A DNA stretch of 64,000 nt. It comes from Carboxylicivirga litoralis (lineage in GTDB: Bacteria; Bacteroidota; Bacteroidia; Bacteroidales; Marinilabiliaceae). The position numbers were made by a program, and so were the translations under genes. Shown in pieces: positions 28,294-38,571 of this stretch. Location: the NCBI RefSeq assembly GCF_025499605.1, contig NZ_JAFMVC010000005.1:1-64000 (forward strand), read 5' to 3'. The notes beneath the pieces are model-generated. The model was not told the DNA's origin. It made no database searches and worked only from the letters and a program-made list of their open reading frames with translations. Positions within the stretch are counted from its first letter, which is position 1. Each line of letters begins with the position of its first letter.

Positions 28294-29511
28294 ATGAAGA
28301 TGAAAACAACACTTAGTATTGTGGTCTTTTGTTTGATGACAATGGGACTTACTGCTCAAAAAGCCGAACAACTGGCCATGACTCCTCCAATGGGTTGGAA
28401 TAGCTGGAATACATTCGGTACTGATATAAATGAACAACTGGTGAAAGATATTGCAGATGCTTTTGTTGAATTGGGTTTACGCGATGCAGGATATAAATAT
28501 CTGGTGCTGGACGACGGATGGATGGCCATGGAACGCGATGAAAACTATAACCTGGTAGCCGACCCTAAGAAGTTTCCTAATGGCATGAAGCAAGTGGTTG
28601 ACTATGTGCATTCCAAAGGCTTAAAGTTTGGTATCTATAATTGTGCCGGAGCTACCACCTGTGCCGGATATCCGGGTAGTCGTGGTTTTGAATACCAGGA
28701 TGCTAAATTATATGCAGAATGGGGTGTTGATTTTTTAAAATACGACTGGTGTGATACCGAAAATCTGAATGCCAAAGGTGCGTATCAAACCATGCGCGAT
28801 GCCTTGCATGCAACAGGCCGCCCGATTTTATTCAGCATTTGCGAATGGGGTGATAACGAACCATGGAAATGGGGAGAAGAAATGGGGCACATGTGGCGCG
28901 TAACTGGTGATATCATTAATTGCTGGGATTGTAAAGTTGGCCATGGAACTTGGTCGTCGTTGGGCGTGTGGCCAATCATTAAATTACGTAAAGACATCCG
29001 AAAATACAGTGGCCCGGGACATTGGAACGATTTTGACATGATGGAAGTAGGTAATGGTATGAGTGTTGCTGAGGATCGCGTTCATTTTACCATGTGGGCC
29101 ATGCTGGCTTCTCCGCTGATTATGGGTAATGATCTGCGATCGGCCACAAAAGAAACCATCGAAACGTTGACAAATAAGGAAGTGATTGCCGTGAACCAGG
29201 ATGAACTGGGAGTTCAGGCGTATTGCCATTCCGATGAAGGAGATATGGAGATTTGGGCGAAGCCATTAGCTAATGGTGAGTGGGCCTTTGCGTTTGTTAA
29301 TATGAGCGAAGAAGCTATTACAATTAATCACGACTGGGCATGGCACCCTGTTAAAGATGATATGAGCGGCCGAGCTTTAGAAGTACATAACAAGAATTAT
29401 AAAATTCGTGATTTATACAATCATAAGAACTTGGGTACATCAAAACAAAAGTTGAAAGCAACGATTGGCGTGCATGATGTGTTAATGATACGATTGACAC
29501 CGGTAAAATGA
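28294..29511 (+). CDS. GH27 alpha-galactosidase
   Basis: 405-residue secreted GH27 enzyme removing terminal alpha-galactose. Signal peptide ends near GLTAQ. Family motifs are MTPPMGWNSWNTFG, the nucleophile Asp151 in FLKYDWCD, and the acid/base Asp206 in WRVTGDI (R-x3-D pattern); GHWNDFDMMEVGNGM follows. The 123 bases between it and GH42 hold no clear promoter. It is the last + strand gene before a strong terminator and a convergent HTCS. GH27 is more usual for galactomannan or pectic material, so it widens the range of substrates for this block. Confidence 0.92.
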   Translation: MKMKTTLSIVVFCLMTMGLTAQKAEQLAMTPPMGWNSWNTFGTDINEQLVKDIADAFVELGLRDAGYKYLVLDDGWMAMERDENYNLVADPKKFPNGMKQVVDYVHSKGLKFGIYNCAGATTCAGYPGSRGFEYQDAKLYAEWGVDFLKYDWCDTENLNAKGAYQTMRDALHATGRPILFSICEWGDNEPWKWGEEMGHMWRVTGDIINCWDCKVGHGTWSSLGVWPIIKLRKDIRKYSGPGHWNDFDMMEVGNGMSVAEDRVHFTMWAMLASPLIMGNDLRSATKETIETLTNKEVIAVNQDELGVQAYCHSDEGDMEIWAKPLANGEWAFAFVNMSEEAITINHDWAWHPVKDDMSGRALEVHNKNYKIRDLYNHKNLGTSKQKLKATIGVHDVLMIRLTPVK

Positions 29512-29537
29512 TCCATATTTAATCAAAAATCATTAAG

Positions 29538-29564
29538 AAAAAGCTCCATGTTTTGGAGCTTTTT
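29538..29564. terminator. Bidirectional terminator between convergent genes
   Basis: AAAAAGCTCC (29538-29547) pairs with GGAGCTTTTT (29555-29564) over a 7-base loop, with A run on the left and T run on the right. It serves GH27 (+) and the HTCS (-). Confidence 0.85.
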
Positions 29565-29603
29565 TTTGTTTATAAATAAGGTGGTTGTCTGAAAATATGT
29601 GTG

Positions 29604-32600
29604 TTAGCTCGTTTTTTGATTCTTTGTAAAGTCTTTAGGAAGTGCTCCAAATTGTTTTTTGAAACATTTGGCGAAATAGGATGGACTGTTAAAGCCAACA
29701 AGGTAGCATACTTCATTAATCCGGTATTCGCCACTGGTAATGAGCTTAGCTGCTTTTTTTAGGCGATAGATTCTGATGTAATCATTGGGAGTCATGTCCG
29801 ATAAGCCTTTGATTTTTCGCTGCAAATTTGAACGACTCATGGAGAGAGCAGAAGCAATGCTTTCAACATTGTATTCTGTATCAGTCAAATGTTGCTCTAG
29901 TTCATGATTTAATTTTTCAATAAACTCTTCGTCTTTTTTAGTGGTGGCAATGCTACCAAATGATATAAATGGTGATTGTGCAAATTTTTCAATTAAACGG
30001 GCGCGATTAGCCAACAGACTTTTAATCTGAGCTTTTAAATAATCAATGGAGAATGGTTTTTCAATATAGCTTTCGGCACCAATATCCAGACCGCCAACTT
30101 TTGATTCAACGCTGGTTCGAGCCGATAAAATGACAATGGGGATATGACTGAACTGCTGGTTCGAACGAATTGTTTCTACCAGCTCCATCCCTCCAACCTC
30201 TGGCATCACTATGTCGCTAACAATTAAATCAACAGTGTTACTATCAATTATCTCCAGTGCCACCCGACCGTTTATGGCTGTTAATACGTTGTATTCTTTC
30301 TTGAGGTTATTCTGAAGAAAACTCAGTAAATCTTCATTATCTTCCACAACAAGGATGGTTTGTTTTGAATTGTTTGCTGTGAAAATGTCGACTGATTTCG
30401 GAGCTTGCTCGCTTTCTTCCTGATGGCTTGTAGGTTCGTTTGATTGTGTTTCAGGGGCATCAAGATGGGTGTTCAGTTCCACCACAAAGGTGCAGCCTGT
30501 GTTTGCATGGCTTTCAACAAAAATATGTCCTTTGTGCCGATCAATCAGTTGCTTTGAGAGAGCCAGGCCAATGCCGGTCCCATATTTTTGGTCGTCGTTT
30601 ATATCTTTTTCAATCTGGAAGAAAGGTTCAAACACTTTTGTTCGGTATTGCTCTTCAATTCCCGGACCATCGTCTGATACTTTAATGCGCACTTTATTCT
30701 GTCCCCAGTTCCTTTCCACTTCAATTGTAATCATCGATTGAGTAAACTTAAGGGCGTTGGTTATCAGGTTGCTAATCACCTTAGTGATGCCGTCTTTATC
30801 GGCCTCAATAAAAATGGTATCGTCAGGTACATTACACCTTAGCTGAATGGCTCGTTTTTTTGCAGCTGGTCTGAATCGGTAGCAGGTATCTGAAATCAAC
30901 TGGTTGAGATTAACTTTTGATATATCAATGGTATAGCTGTCTTTCTCTATTTTTCGGAAGTCTAGCAATTGATTGACCAGGTTGATAAGCCGCTCGGTAT
31001 TTTTATTTATAACCGATAGATTTTCGCGTGTTTCTTCATTGCCATCGTTGGTGGCCAGAATACTATCCAGCGGGGCCCGTATCAGGCTTACCGGTGTGCG
31101 TATCTCATGAGCTATATTGGTGAAAAAGTTGATTTTGGACGTATAAATCTCCTTCTCTTTCTCATTCTGGAACTCTTCGAGCTTTATGCGTTGCCGCAAA
31201 CGCACGATATTCAGATAGTATTTAAAAATGGCGTAGGAGGCCAGAATAATCAATATAAAATACAATAGGTAAGCCGTGTTGGTTTTCCACCAGGGCGGAA
31301 GAATAACAATGCTCAGATAGTCTTCCTGAGGATTCCACTTCTCGTTGTTGTTCGATCCTTTAACCCTGAAGGTGTATTCACCCGGAGCCAGGTTGATATA
31401 CGATACCTGGCGTTGATTGCCATTTTCTATCCACCGTGAGTTCAGGCTTTCCATAAAATACGCATATTGGTTCTTGCTTTGTGCCTGAAAGCTCAAACTC
31501 ACAAAACTGATTCGAAATGATGCCTGGTTGTGATTGAGTACAATTTTCTTTCTAATGTTCAAATCGGCATTAAATGACGAATCTGCTTCTAGTGGCTGAT
31601 CCACTTCCAGTAACTCAAAGTCGGTAATATGGACAGGAGGGACGTAGCTGTTGTTTTGTATCTGATCGGGGTAAAAAGCATTAAAACCGTTAATGCCCCC
31701 AAAATAGAGTTTGCCATCGGCAGCCTTAAAGCTGGAACGATAGTTAAACTGGTTGCTCTGTAAACCGTCTTCTTGTGTCAGTGTGTTTATTTCAAGTGTG
31801 TTAGGATCTATGCGGGAGATGCCTTTATTGGTGCTGACCCAAATGTGACCATATTTATCGTCGAGGATGCCATACACCACATCATTGGGCAGTCCATTAT
31901 TTGTATTAATGGTCGAAAAGTCTTGCGAGTCGTAGTTGTATTTACTTAATCCACCACCTTCGCTGCCAAACCACAACCGGTGTTTCTCGTCTTCATAAAT
32001 AGTAATGATTTTATTGTGGCAAATGGAATGAGGGTTGTTTTGTTCATGCACAAAATGCGTCCATTGTTGATTGTGAGGGTTATAGCGGTAAACGCCATCG
32101 CCGTAGCAGCCAACCCATAAGTGACCTTGATAATCTTCAATGATATCATAAACAAAGTTTCGTATTTCATTAATTCTTTCAAAGCTGTTTGTTTGAGGAT
32201 TGTACTTGCTTAAGCCAAAGGGAGTTCCTACATATAGTTCGTTTTCAGAGCTTTTTAATAGTGCAAATACGCAATTGTCATCAATTGTATTGGAGTCGGT
32301 GGGGCTGAATTGATAGTTTTCAACGGTTTGCTTATTGATGTTAAGCACATCCAGCCCGCGCGAGAAGGTGCCAATCCAAAGCTTATCGCGAAAAAATGTG
32401 AGGGCATGTAAATTGTGGTAGCTTAAAAAATCATTCTCGCCGCGCGACAGATAGGTTTTAAAGCTTTTCTTTCTGGTGTTGAAGTGGTTTAGGCCGCCGT
32501 CTTCAGTAGCTATCCACAGATTACCGTTTTTATCTTCGCAAAACTGGCTAACGGCCTTACCCGACATGGATGTACTTTTGTAGCTGGGGTAATAATATTC

Positions 32601-33638
32601 AATAATAGAACTGTTGGCCGATAGGTAATTGACCCCGCCAAAATAGGTACCAATCCAAATACCCGATTCCTTATCCTGGTAGATGGCATAAACGTTTTGA
32701 TCGCTGAGGCTGTTCGGATCCTGTTGATCATCGAGCCGTTGATATTTTTGGCTGATTTTATTGAATAAATATAAGCCATCATCGGAGCCCACCAATAATT
32801 CATTTTTCCGGTATTCGTGCACAGCGCGTATATGCGTAATGTACGTTTCGGCTGTTTTGCCGAAGTAATGAGAAAAGGTATTTGTTGTTTTGTTGTACTT
32901 GATTAATCCACCTGACCAAGTGCCCAGCCAGATGTCGCCATCCGAATCTTCGGAGATGGACAGAATCTCCGGGTCGTCAATATATTCCTTGGTTGTTCGC
33001 GATCCATAGGTGATAAAGCTGTTAGTTTCTTTGTAGTAACGGCTAAGTCCGTTGCGTGTTCCTATCCATATGGTATTGGAAGCATCTTTATAAATGCGCC
33101 ACACCAGGTTCGAATGTAACGATTGCTTGTTGTTGCCTTTTACATACTGCTTGAGTTGACCGTTTTCAAGGTTATATACAAAAGCGCCCTGAGTCATTGT
33201 ACCTATCCATATGGTTGTATTATCTTCTGCAATAATGGATGTAACGGCACTGGTAATGCTCACCCCGTTTTCTGTGGTGGGATTAAAATGGCTAAATGTT
33301 TCAGTAAGGGTATCAAAAATAAATATTGATTGATCAGTACCTACCCAAATATTGCCATCTTTATCTTGAAATAATGAACGAATAAAGTTATTACCAATAG
33401 AATGCGGAATATCAGGCGTGTTTCTGAAGGTTTTAAATTCATATCCATTAAATTTATTAAGCCCGTCTTTTGTGCCAAACCACATAAACCCTTGTTCATC
33501 TTGTAAAATACATTGAACGGAATTTTCAGAGAGACCATTATTTACCTGGTATTTTCTGAACGTCATATTGGTGTTAGCTGTTACACTAACACAGATGTGT
33601 ATAAACAGGATAATAAATAGAGATTTGCTTCTTGCCAT
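29604..33638 (-). CDS. Hybrid two-component system regulator (HTCS)
   Basis: 1344-residue HTCS, divergent from the SusC/D genes at 33907 and so their likely activator. Domains: signal peptide (near VTANT); two Reg_prop propellers with repeated W(I/V/F)GT blades (about 25-690); Y_Y_Y domain; membrane helix about 788-805; HisKA with His844 in IAHEIRTP; HATPase (ITNALKF, GTGIGLALSK); receiver with phospho-acceptor Asp1142 in IVSDIVMP; AraC-type HTH at the C-terminus (ALSMSRSNLQRKIKG, VCYLVGFNSPSYFAKCF). It ends 40 bases from a strong shared terminator. The ligand is not readable from sequence; the target operon suggests arabinan fragments. Confidence 0.95.
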   Translation of the reverse strand: MARSKSLFIILFIHICVSVTANTNMTFRKYQVNNGLSENSVQCILQDEQGFMWFGTKDGLNKFNGYEFKTFRNTPDIPHSIGNNFIRSLFQDKDGNIWVGTDQSIFIFDTLTETFSHFNPTTENGVSITSAVTSIIAEDNTTIWIGTMTQGAFVYNLENGQLKQYVKGNNKQSLHSNLVWRIYKDASNTIWIGTRNGLSRYYKETNSFITYGSRTTKEYIDDPEILSISEDSDGDIWLGTWSGGLIKYNKTTNTFSHYFGKTAETYITHIRAVHEYRKNELLVGSDDGLYLFNKISQKYQRLDDQQDPNSLSDQNVYAIYQDKESGIWIGTYFGGVNYLSANSSIIEYYYPSYKSTSMSGKAVSQFCEDKNGNLWIATEDGGLNHFNTRKKSFKTYLSRGENDFLSYHNLHALTFFRDKLWIGTFSRGLDVLNINKQTVENYQFSPTDSNTIDDNCVFALLKSSENELYVGTPFGLSKYNPQTNSFERINEIRNFVYDIIEDYQGHLWVGCYGDGVYRYNPHNQQWTHFVHEQNNPHSICHNKIITIYEDEKHRLWFGSEGGGLSKYNYDSQDFSTINTNNGLPNDVVYGILDDKYGHIWVSTNKGISRIDPNTLEINTLTQEDGLQSNQFNYRSSFKAADGKLYFGGINGFNAFYPDQIQNNSYVPPVHITDFELLEVDQPLEADSSFNADLNIRKKIVLNHNQASFRISFVSLSFQAQSKNQYAYFMESLNSRWIENGNQRQVSYINLAPGEYTFRVKGSNNNEKWNPQEDYLSIVILPPWWKTNTAYLLYFILIILASYAIFKYYLNIVRLRQRIKLEEFQNEKEKEIYTSKINFFTNIAHEIRTPVSLIRAPLDSILATNDGNEETRENLSVINKNTERLINLVNQLLDFRKIEKDSYTIDISKVNLNQLISDTCYRFRPAAKKRAIQLRCNVPDDTIFIEADKDGITKVISNLITNALKFTQSMITIEVERNWGQNKVRIKVSDDGPGIEEQYRTKVFEPFFQIEKDINDDQKYGTGIGLALSKQLIDRHKGHIFVESHANTGCTFVVELNTHLDAPETQSNEPTSHQEESEQAPKSVDIFTANNSKQTILVVEDNEDLLSFLQNNLKKEYNVLTAINGRVALEIIDSNTVDLIVSDIVMPEVGGMELVETIRSNQQFSHIPIVILSARTSVESKVGGLDIGAESYIEKPFSIDYLKAQIKSLLANRARLIEKFAQSPFISFGSIATTKKDEEFIEKLNHELEQHLTDTEYNVESIASALSMSRSNLQRKIKGLSDMTPNDYIRIYRLKKAAKLITSGEYRINEVCYLVGFNSPSYFAKCFKKQFGALPKDFTKNQKTS

Positions 33639-33906
33639 AAAACTAACTTATGAATTACAAATTTGAGAATCATATTTTTCAATTACAATAAGGTATTATT
33701 TGACGATATAAAATGAAACATACTAGTCGTAAAATAGAATAAATTGAGCAGAAGATACTTAAATGCAGGGTTTTATTTGATTTGACCGGTTAATTGTATT
33801 GTTTGCCTAATGTGTTTCATCCTGTTCGGAATGTAAGGTTTTAATTTGAACCTTGGGAAATCAGAAGTCCCGGCAACCTATTTTTTTAAAACTAAATTCA
33901 CAGATT
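33639..33906. other. Divergent promoter region between HTCS and SusC
   Basis: 268 bases between the HTCS start (33638, - strand) and the SusC start (33907, + strand). No ORF or strong hairpin stands out. It must carry promoters for both and the HTCS binding site. Confidence 0.7.
33776..33805 (+). promoter_or_regulatory. Candidate Bacteroidota promoter for SusC
   Basis: TTTG (33776-33779) is followed after 17 bases by TATTGTTTG (33797-33805). The Bacteroides consensus is TTTG, about 19-20 bases, TAnnTTTG, so the -7 box has one extra base and the spacing is short. Tentative. Confidence 0.3.
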
Positions 33907-36897
33907 ATGAAAAACATCGTTGCGGTACTATTGCTGCTTGTTCCGCTTGGTTTATTAGCTCAAACAGTCAACCTTTCAGGAAAGGTTATTGATGAAACGG
34001 GCGAGCCTATACCAGGTGTGAATGTATTTGTAAAAGAAACCAAACAAGGAGGTATTACTAATTTTGATGGCGTTTATACTATTAATGTAGAGGCCAATCA
34101 AACTATCGTATTCTCTTTTATTGGTATGAAAGAAGAGACTGTTATTTATAATGGTCAGCGTGAGGTAAATATAACTATGGTCGGCGAAGATGAATCGCTT
34201 GATGAAGTTGTTGTGATTGGTTATCAAACCATCAAAAAAGCCGATTTAACCGGGGCTGTCGGTATTTATAAACCGGAAGAATTAAAGAGTAGCGTTGTAA
34301 CCGGTTCGGTTGGCGAAATGCTTGGCACCATGAGTGGTGTATTCACCCGAACCGAAGGAAAACCAGGTGCAGAAGGCTGGGTAGAAATTCGTGGAACTAA
34401 ATCTTTTGGTTCGAGTCAGCCACTGTATGTGATTGATGGTATTGCTGTTGAAGGTGGTGCGAACCGCGATTTTAACTTTAACGACATTGAGTCGATTCAG
34501 GTATTGAAAGATGCCTCAGCGGCTGCTATTTATGGTTCGAGAGCGGCCAATGGTGTTATCATCATTACCACCAAGAGCGGAAGCGAAGGACCTATGAAAA
34601 TTGAAGTATCGGCCAAGAATAGTTTTCAATGGCTGCCCCGTTACGATTTAACCAACCGGGAGGAATGGATTGAATTGAATGACATGGCGTTTGAAAACAA
34701 TGGTTTTGCACCGGCCAACCATTTTGATGCGGATACCGATTGGCAGGATGAAACCTTTAAAACTGGTGTTGTAGAAGATTACAATGTTTCTTTTTCGGGA
34801 GGAAGTAAGAGTAGTAATTACTTTTTATCAGCCAACTACCAGTCTAATTCAGGTACCACTATTGGTACCGAAAGTGATCGTATAACTTTACGTGCCAACA
34901 CATCGGCCATGCGCGATTTTGGTGATAACGTGACCTTTAAGATTGGGGAAAATATTATTGTTAGTAATTATTCAATAGACGAATTGGATACCAATCCGAT
35001 TATTGATGTATACCGTATGCTTCCAACTATCCCTGTTTATAATGAAAACAACCCGGGTGGTTACGGTTATGGCGACGGTAGTCGTGATGTGACCTTTGGA
35101 ACAAATCCGGTGGCGAAAGAAGATTTAACAGATACGCATAATCAGAACATGCGCATACGAGGAAATGTCTTCACTGAGTTGGAATTCTTTTCAAAGTTGA
35201 AGTATAAGCTAAACATTGGTTTTGAAACTAGTTTTGATGAGCACAGGTATTTAAGAAAAGAGGGCAACTGGACGTATAATCAACCCTGGGATCCTTCAAC
35301 CATTACCAAAAACAAGGCTCGTTTTAATTCCTTGGTCTACGATAATACACTAGAGTATAATGATGTCATTGGCAAGCATAGCATCAATGCTGTGGTCGGA
35401 ACTAGTTTCATGGATATTAACTATGAACAGTTATGGGGTTCAAAAAATGAACTGTTAAGCACAAGCGATGGCAGTTATTTCGAACAACTGAATGCCGCCA
35501 CAAAAGACCCTAGAACAGGTGGATTTAGAGATATTTCAAAACTATTTTCTGTTTTCGGGCGACTCAACTATTCCTATGACGATCGCTATTTGTTTAGTGC
35601 TACAGTACGACGTGATGAATCATCGAAATTTGGTTCAAGTTACAGAAATGGCGTCTTCCCATCTGTTTCGGCTGGTTGGAAAATAAGTAGCGAAGAATTC
35701 TTTAATGTACCATGGATTAATACTTTGAAGGTTAGAGCAAACTACGGTGTGTTGGGTAGTTCAAACATTGGCTATTGGGATTATGTGGCTTTTATTAACT
35801 CTTTCCCGCAAGCTGTGTTCGGAACCGATCAGAGCGTTGTGAATGGACAAACACAAGTGAAATTGGTGAATGATGACCTTAAATGGGAAGAATTGCACCA
35901 GATGAACTTTGGTGTGGACATGGCCTTTTTAGACAATCGCCTGGATGTGTCGGCCGAATACTTCAAGTCGGAAACAAGAGATGTGTTAACCGCCATGCAG
36001 ATTTTGATGACAACCGGAAATAACGGAGGTAATCCTAATGTTAATGCTGCCTCATTGCAAAATACCGGTGTTGAATTGTCATTGACCTGGCGTGAAGTGA
36101 AAGGTGATTTTAAATACAGTGTTAACGCCAACGTTTCAACCATCAAAAATAAAATCTTAGAGTTGGGATATGACCGTGAGTATTTCACCCAGTGGAATAC
36201 AAAATCATATGTAGGTAGCCCAATTGGTGAGTGGTACCTGATTAAAACAGATGGTTTATTCCGCAGCCAGGAAGAAGTGCTTGCTCATACCAATTCAAAT
36301 GGAGCAGTTATTCAGCCTAATGCCCGTCCGGGCGACATTCGTTATGTTGACTACAATGACGATGGAATCATAACTGATGCAGACCGTCAGCATGTGGGCA
36401 GCCCATGGCCTGATTTGCAATTGGGCTTAAACGCCACTTTCGAGTGGAAAGGGCTCGATCTTCAGGTGCAGATGGCAGGTGCATTTGGACAGAAGGTATT
36501 CAATGGCCCAAGAAGTGGTTTCGATCGTTTTGATGACAACTCTAACTACAGAGCTGATTACGATGCGTGGTCAGAAAGTAACCCGAATGCTAAGGATCCG
36601 CGTCCTTTGTATCAGGATAGCCGAAATACCCGAGGCGATCAGGATCGATGGATCGAAGATGGTTCCTATCTGCGCGTCCGACAAATGGCCCTGGGATATT
36701 CGTTGCCTAAGAGCATCTTAGGAAATGTATTGGATCAGGCACGCATTTTTGTCAATGCTCAAAATCTTATCACGTTTACCAAGTACACCGGTTTAGATCC
36801 CGAATTTAGAAATTCCAACATTTGGGAAAGAGGTCAGGATTACGGAGCATTCCCTAACCCTAAGGCTGTTACAATCGGAGCTCAACTAACTTTTTAA
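33907..36897 (+). CDS. SusC-like TonB-dependent glycan transporter
   Basis: 996-residue outer-membrane transporter that imports oligosaccharides with its SusD lid. Order: signal peptide (ends near LLAQ), CarboxypepD_reg-like domain (about 22-105, GKVIDETGEPIPGVNVFV), TonB-contact motif DEVVVIGY, plug (ADLTGAVGIYKPEE, LKDASAAAIYGSRAANGV) and a 22-strand barrel ending in TIGAQLTF. ATG at 33907 is the signal-peptide start; an upstream frame begins only with TTG at 33853. SusD follows 39 bases on (or 3, using the ATG at 36901). First gene of the presumed arabinan PUL. Confidence 0.95.
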   Translation: MKNIVAVLLLLVPLGLLAQTVNLSGKVIDETGEPIPGVNVFVKETKQGGITNFDGVYTINVEANQTIVFSFIGMKEETVIYNGQREVNITMVGEDESLDEVVVIGYQTIKKADLTGAVGIYKPEELKSSVVTGSVGEMLGTMSGVFTRTEGKPGAEGWVEIRGTKSFGSSQPLYVIDGIAVEGGANRDFNFNDIESIQVLKDASAAAIYGSRAANGVIIITTKSGSEGPMKIEVSAKNSFQWLPRYDLTNREEWIELNDMAFENNGFAPANHFDADTDWQDETFKTGVVEDYNVSFSGGSKSSNYFLSANYQSNSGTTIGTESDRITLRANTSAMRDFGDNVTFKIGENIIVSNYSIDELDTNPIIDVYRMLPTIPVYNENNPGGYGYGDGSRDVTFGTNPVAKEDLTDTHNQNMRIRGNVFTELEFFSKLKYKLNIGFETSFDEHRYLRKEGNWTYNQPWDPSTITKNKARFNSLVYDNTLEYNDVIGKHSINAVVGTSFMDINYEQLWGSKNELLSTSDGSYFEQLNAATKDPRTGGFRDISKLFSVFGRLNYSYDDRYLFSATVRRDESSKFGSSYRNGVFPSVSAGWKISSEEFFNVPWINTLKVRANYGVLGSSNIGYWDYVAFINSFPQAVFGTDQSVVNGQTQVKLVNDDLKWEELHQMNFGVDMAFLDNRLDVSAEYFKSETRDVLTAMQILMTTGNNGGNPNVNAASLQNTGVELSLTWREVKGDFKYSVNANVSTIKNKILELGYDREYFTQWNTKSYVGSPIGEWYLIKTDGLFRSQEEVLAHTNSNGAVIQPNARPGDIRYVDYNDDGIITDADRQHVGSPWPDLQLGLNATFEWKGLDLQVQMAGAFGQKVFNGPRSGFDRFDDNSNYRADYDAWSESNPNAKDPRPLYQDSRNTRGDQDRWIEDGSYLRVRQMALGYSLPKSILGNVLDQARIFVNAQNLITFTKYTGLDPEFRNSNIWERGQDYGAFPNPKAVTIGAQLTF

Positions 36898-36936
36898 AGA
36901 ATGAATTTAAGCGTAATTCTTTTAAATTATTTCTCA

Positions 36937-38502
36937 ATGAAAAAGATTCTATTTACAATAATAATATCAAGCCTCATCTTTAGTTCCTGCGATGTGGAAG
37001 TAACCAATCCAAATGATTTGGAGGTGAAAATATTCTGGAAAACGGAGGCCGACGCGCAAAGTGGTTTGAATGCTGTTTACAACATGTTTTACAAACCCGG
37101 GCTGTATACACGATGGATTTGGTTTCGAACTGATTTAACTTCTGATGAAGCCTTTAGTTCAAGCCCATGGCTGGAGCTGGCCGATTGGACACGCTTTATC
37201 TACAACAACTATAACTTTTGGGAAGGTAACGCTTGGACTTATCGTGATGCCTATGAAACCATTTACAGAGCCAACCAGGTTTTGAATAAAGTACCTGATA
37301 TTGAATTTGCTAATGCCGAGGATAAAAACTACGTACTGGGACAAGCATATTTCTTAAGAGCACTTCAATATTATAACCTGGCTTTGCTTTGGGGAAGTGA
37401 CAATCCGAGTGTTGCCATTGTTTTGGAGCCATCTAGTCCCGGTGATACGCCGGTAGGAAATACTGAGTCTGCCATTTGGAACCAAGTGGAGAGTGACTTG
37501 CAAATGGCCATTGATATGTTACCAGCTTCATGGGATGACACCAACAAAGGTCGTGCTACAATTGGTGCTGCCAAAGCTTTGTTGGCCAAAAGCCTTATGC
37601 AGCAGCAACGATGGGATGCTGCTAAAACTCAGCTGGAATGGTTGGTGAAAGGCGAAGGAAAACAGTATTATGGTTTAGCACCTAGTTTTAAGGATAACTT
37701 CACTCATTTTGCAGAAAACAACATTGAATCGGTATTCGAATTACAATATTCGGATGTACATAAAGCTCCGGCTGGTGATGGCGATTTCGATATCGACCCT
37801 AACCTGGGGCAGAACCGTGCCCAGTTTTTTGGCCCTCCGGGGGTTGGCTGGACTGACGGTGAATCAAGAAGTTGGTTGGTTGATGCTTTTAAAGCAGAGT
37901 TAAATCAGGATGGAGAATACGATGCTCGCCTGAAGGAAAGTCTATTCTACGAAGGCATGGATACTGATTTTGAAGGTAACGACAAAATCTACCGATTTAA
38001 CATGGATGTGTGGCAGCAGGATAACTACAGAGGAAGAGTGTTTATCCGCAAGTATGCCTCGGATTATTACCGTGATTTTGAAGACTATCATAATCCAATC
38101 AATATTCGCCTCATTCGTTTTGCCGATGTGATGATGATGTATGCAGAATGTTTGGCCAATATGCCTTCTGGCGATTTAGGCGAGGCAGTAGCCTTGGTTA
38201 ACCTTATTCGTAACCGTTCAAATATGCCAGACTTGGCAGTCAATCACTTGGCAGCCACACAGGACAAAGCAGCATTTTTGAAGCGCTTACAGGTAGAGCG
38301 TTCGTTAGAGCTGTGTCACGAAGGTCACCGTTGGGCTGATATTAAACGTTGGGGCTTACTCAATTCCACTGAAGGACTTGATGAGCTGAGAGGAAGAGAC
38401 AGTGATTTCAACAATTTTGTGATGGGTAAGCACGATTGTTTGCCAATTCCATCCAGTGAGGTGGATAATAACCCGGGATTGCAACAGAATCCGAATTATT
38501 AA
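36937..38502 (+). CDS. SusD-like glycan-binding lipoprotein
   Basis: About 521-residue surface lipoprotein that caps the SusC pore. I chose the ATG at 36937, which gives a classic lipoprotein signal (MKKILFTIIISSLIFSSC); an ATG at 36901 adds 12 residues that do not look like a signal peptide. TPR-type helices and family motifs (VLGQAYFLRALQYYNLALLWG, VERSLELCHEGHRWADIKRWG) and the C-terminal DCLPIPSSEVDNNPGLQQNPNY-like end are typical; the last part matches SusD ends with NP. A hairpin follows at 38527. Confidence 0.93.
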   Translation: MKKILFTIIISSLIFSSCDVEVTNPNDLEVKIFWKTEADAQSGLNAVYNMFYKPGLYTRWIWFRTDLTSDEAFSSSPWLELADWTRFIYNNYNFWEGNAWTYRDAYETIYRANQVLNKVPDIEFANAEDKNYVLGQAYFLRALQYYNLALLWGSDNPSVAIVLEPSSPGDTPVGNTESAIWNQVESDLQMAIDMLPASWDDTNKGRATIGAAKALLAKSLMQQQRWDAAKTQLEWLVKGEGKQYYGLAPSFKDNFTHFAENNIESVFELQYSDVHKAPAGDGDFDIDPNLGQNRAQFFGPPGVGWTDGESRSWLVDAFKAELNQDGEYDARLKESLFYEGMDTDFEGNDKIYRFNMDVWQQDNYRGRVFIRKYASDYYRDFEDYHNPINIRLIRFADVMMMYAECLANMPSGDLGEAVALVNLIRNRSNMPDLAVNHLAATQDKAAFLKRLQVERSLELCHEGHRWADIKRWGLLNSTEGLDELRGRDSDFNNFVMGKHDCLPIPSSEVDNNPGLQQNPNY

Positions 38503-38526
38503 TGGATTACTGATATTCAAAACTAT

Positions 38527-38555
38527 ATCCAGGTTCCAGTTATTGGAGCCTGGAT
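38527..38555 (+). repeat. Hairpin after SusD, possible mRNA end or processing site
   Basis: ATCCAGG (38527-38533) pairs with CCTGGAT (38549-38555), and an inner TCCA/TGGA pair extends it to 11 pairs with one mismatch. No T run follows, so it more likely stabilises the susCD mRNA or trims transcription of downstream enzymes than ends it. Such hairpins after susD are common in PULs. Confidence 0.55.
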
Positions 38556-38571
38556 TTAATAAAACAAGGAT

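Noticed and set aside
38527-38555. Terminator after SusD
   Set aside because: Good stem but no T run downstream; reported only as a hairpin.
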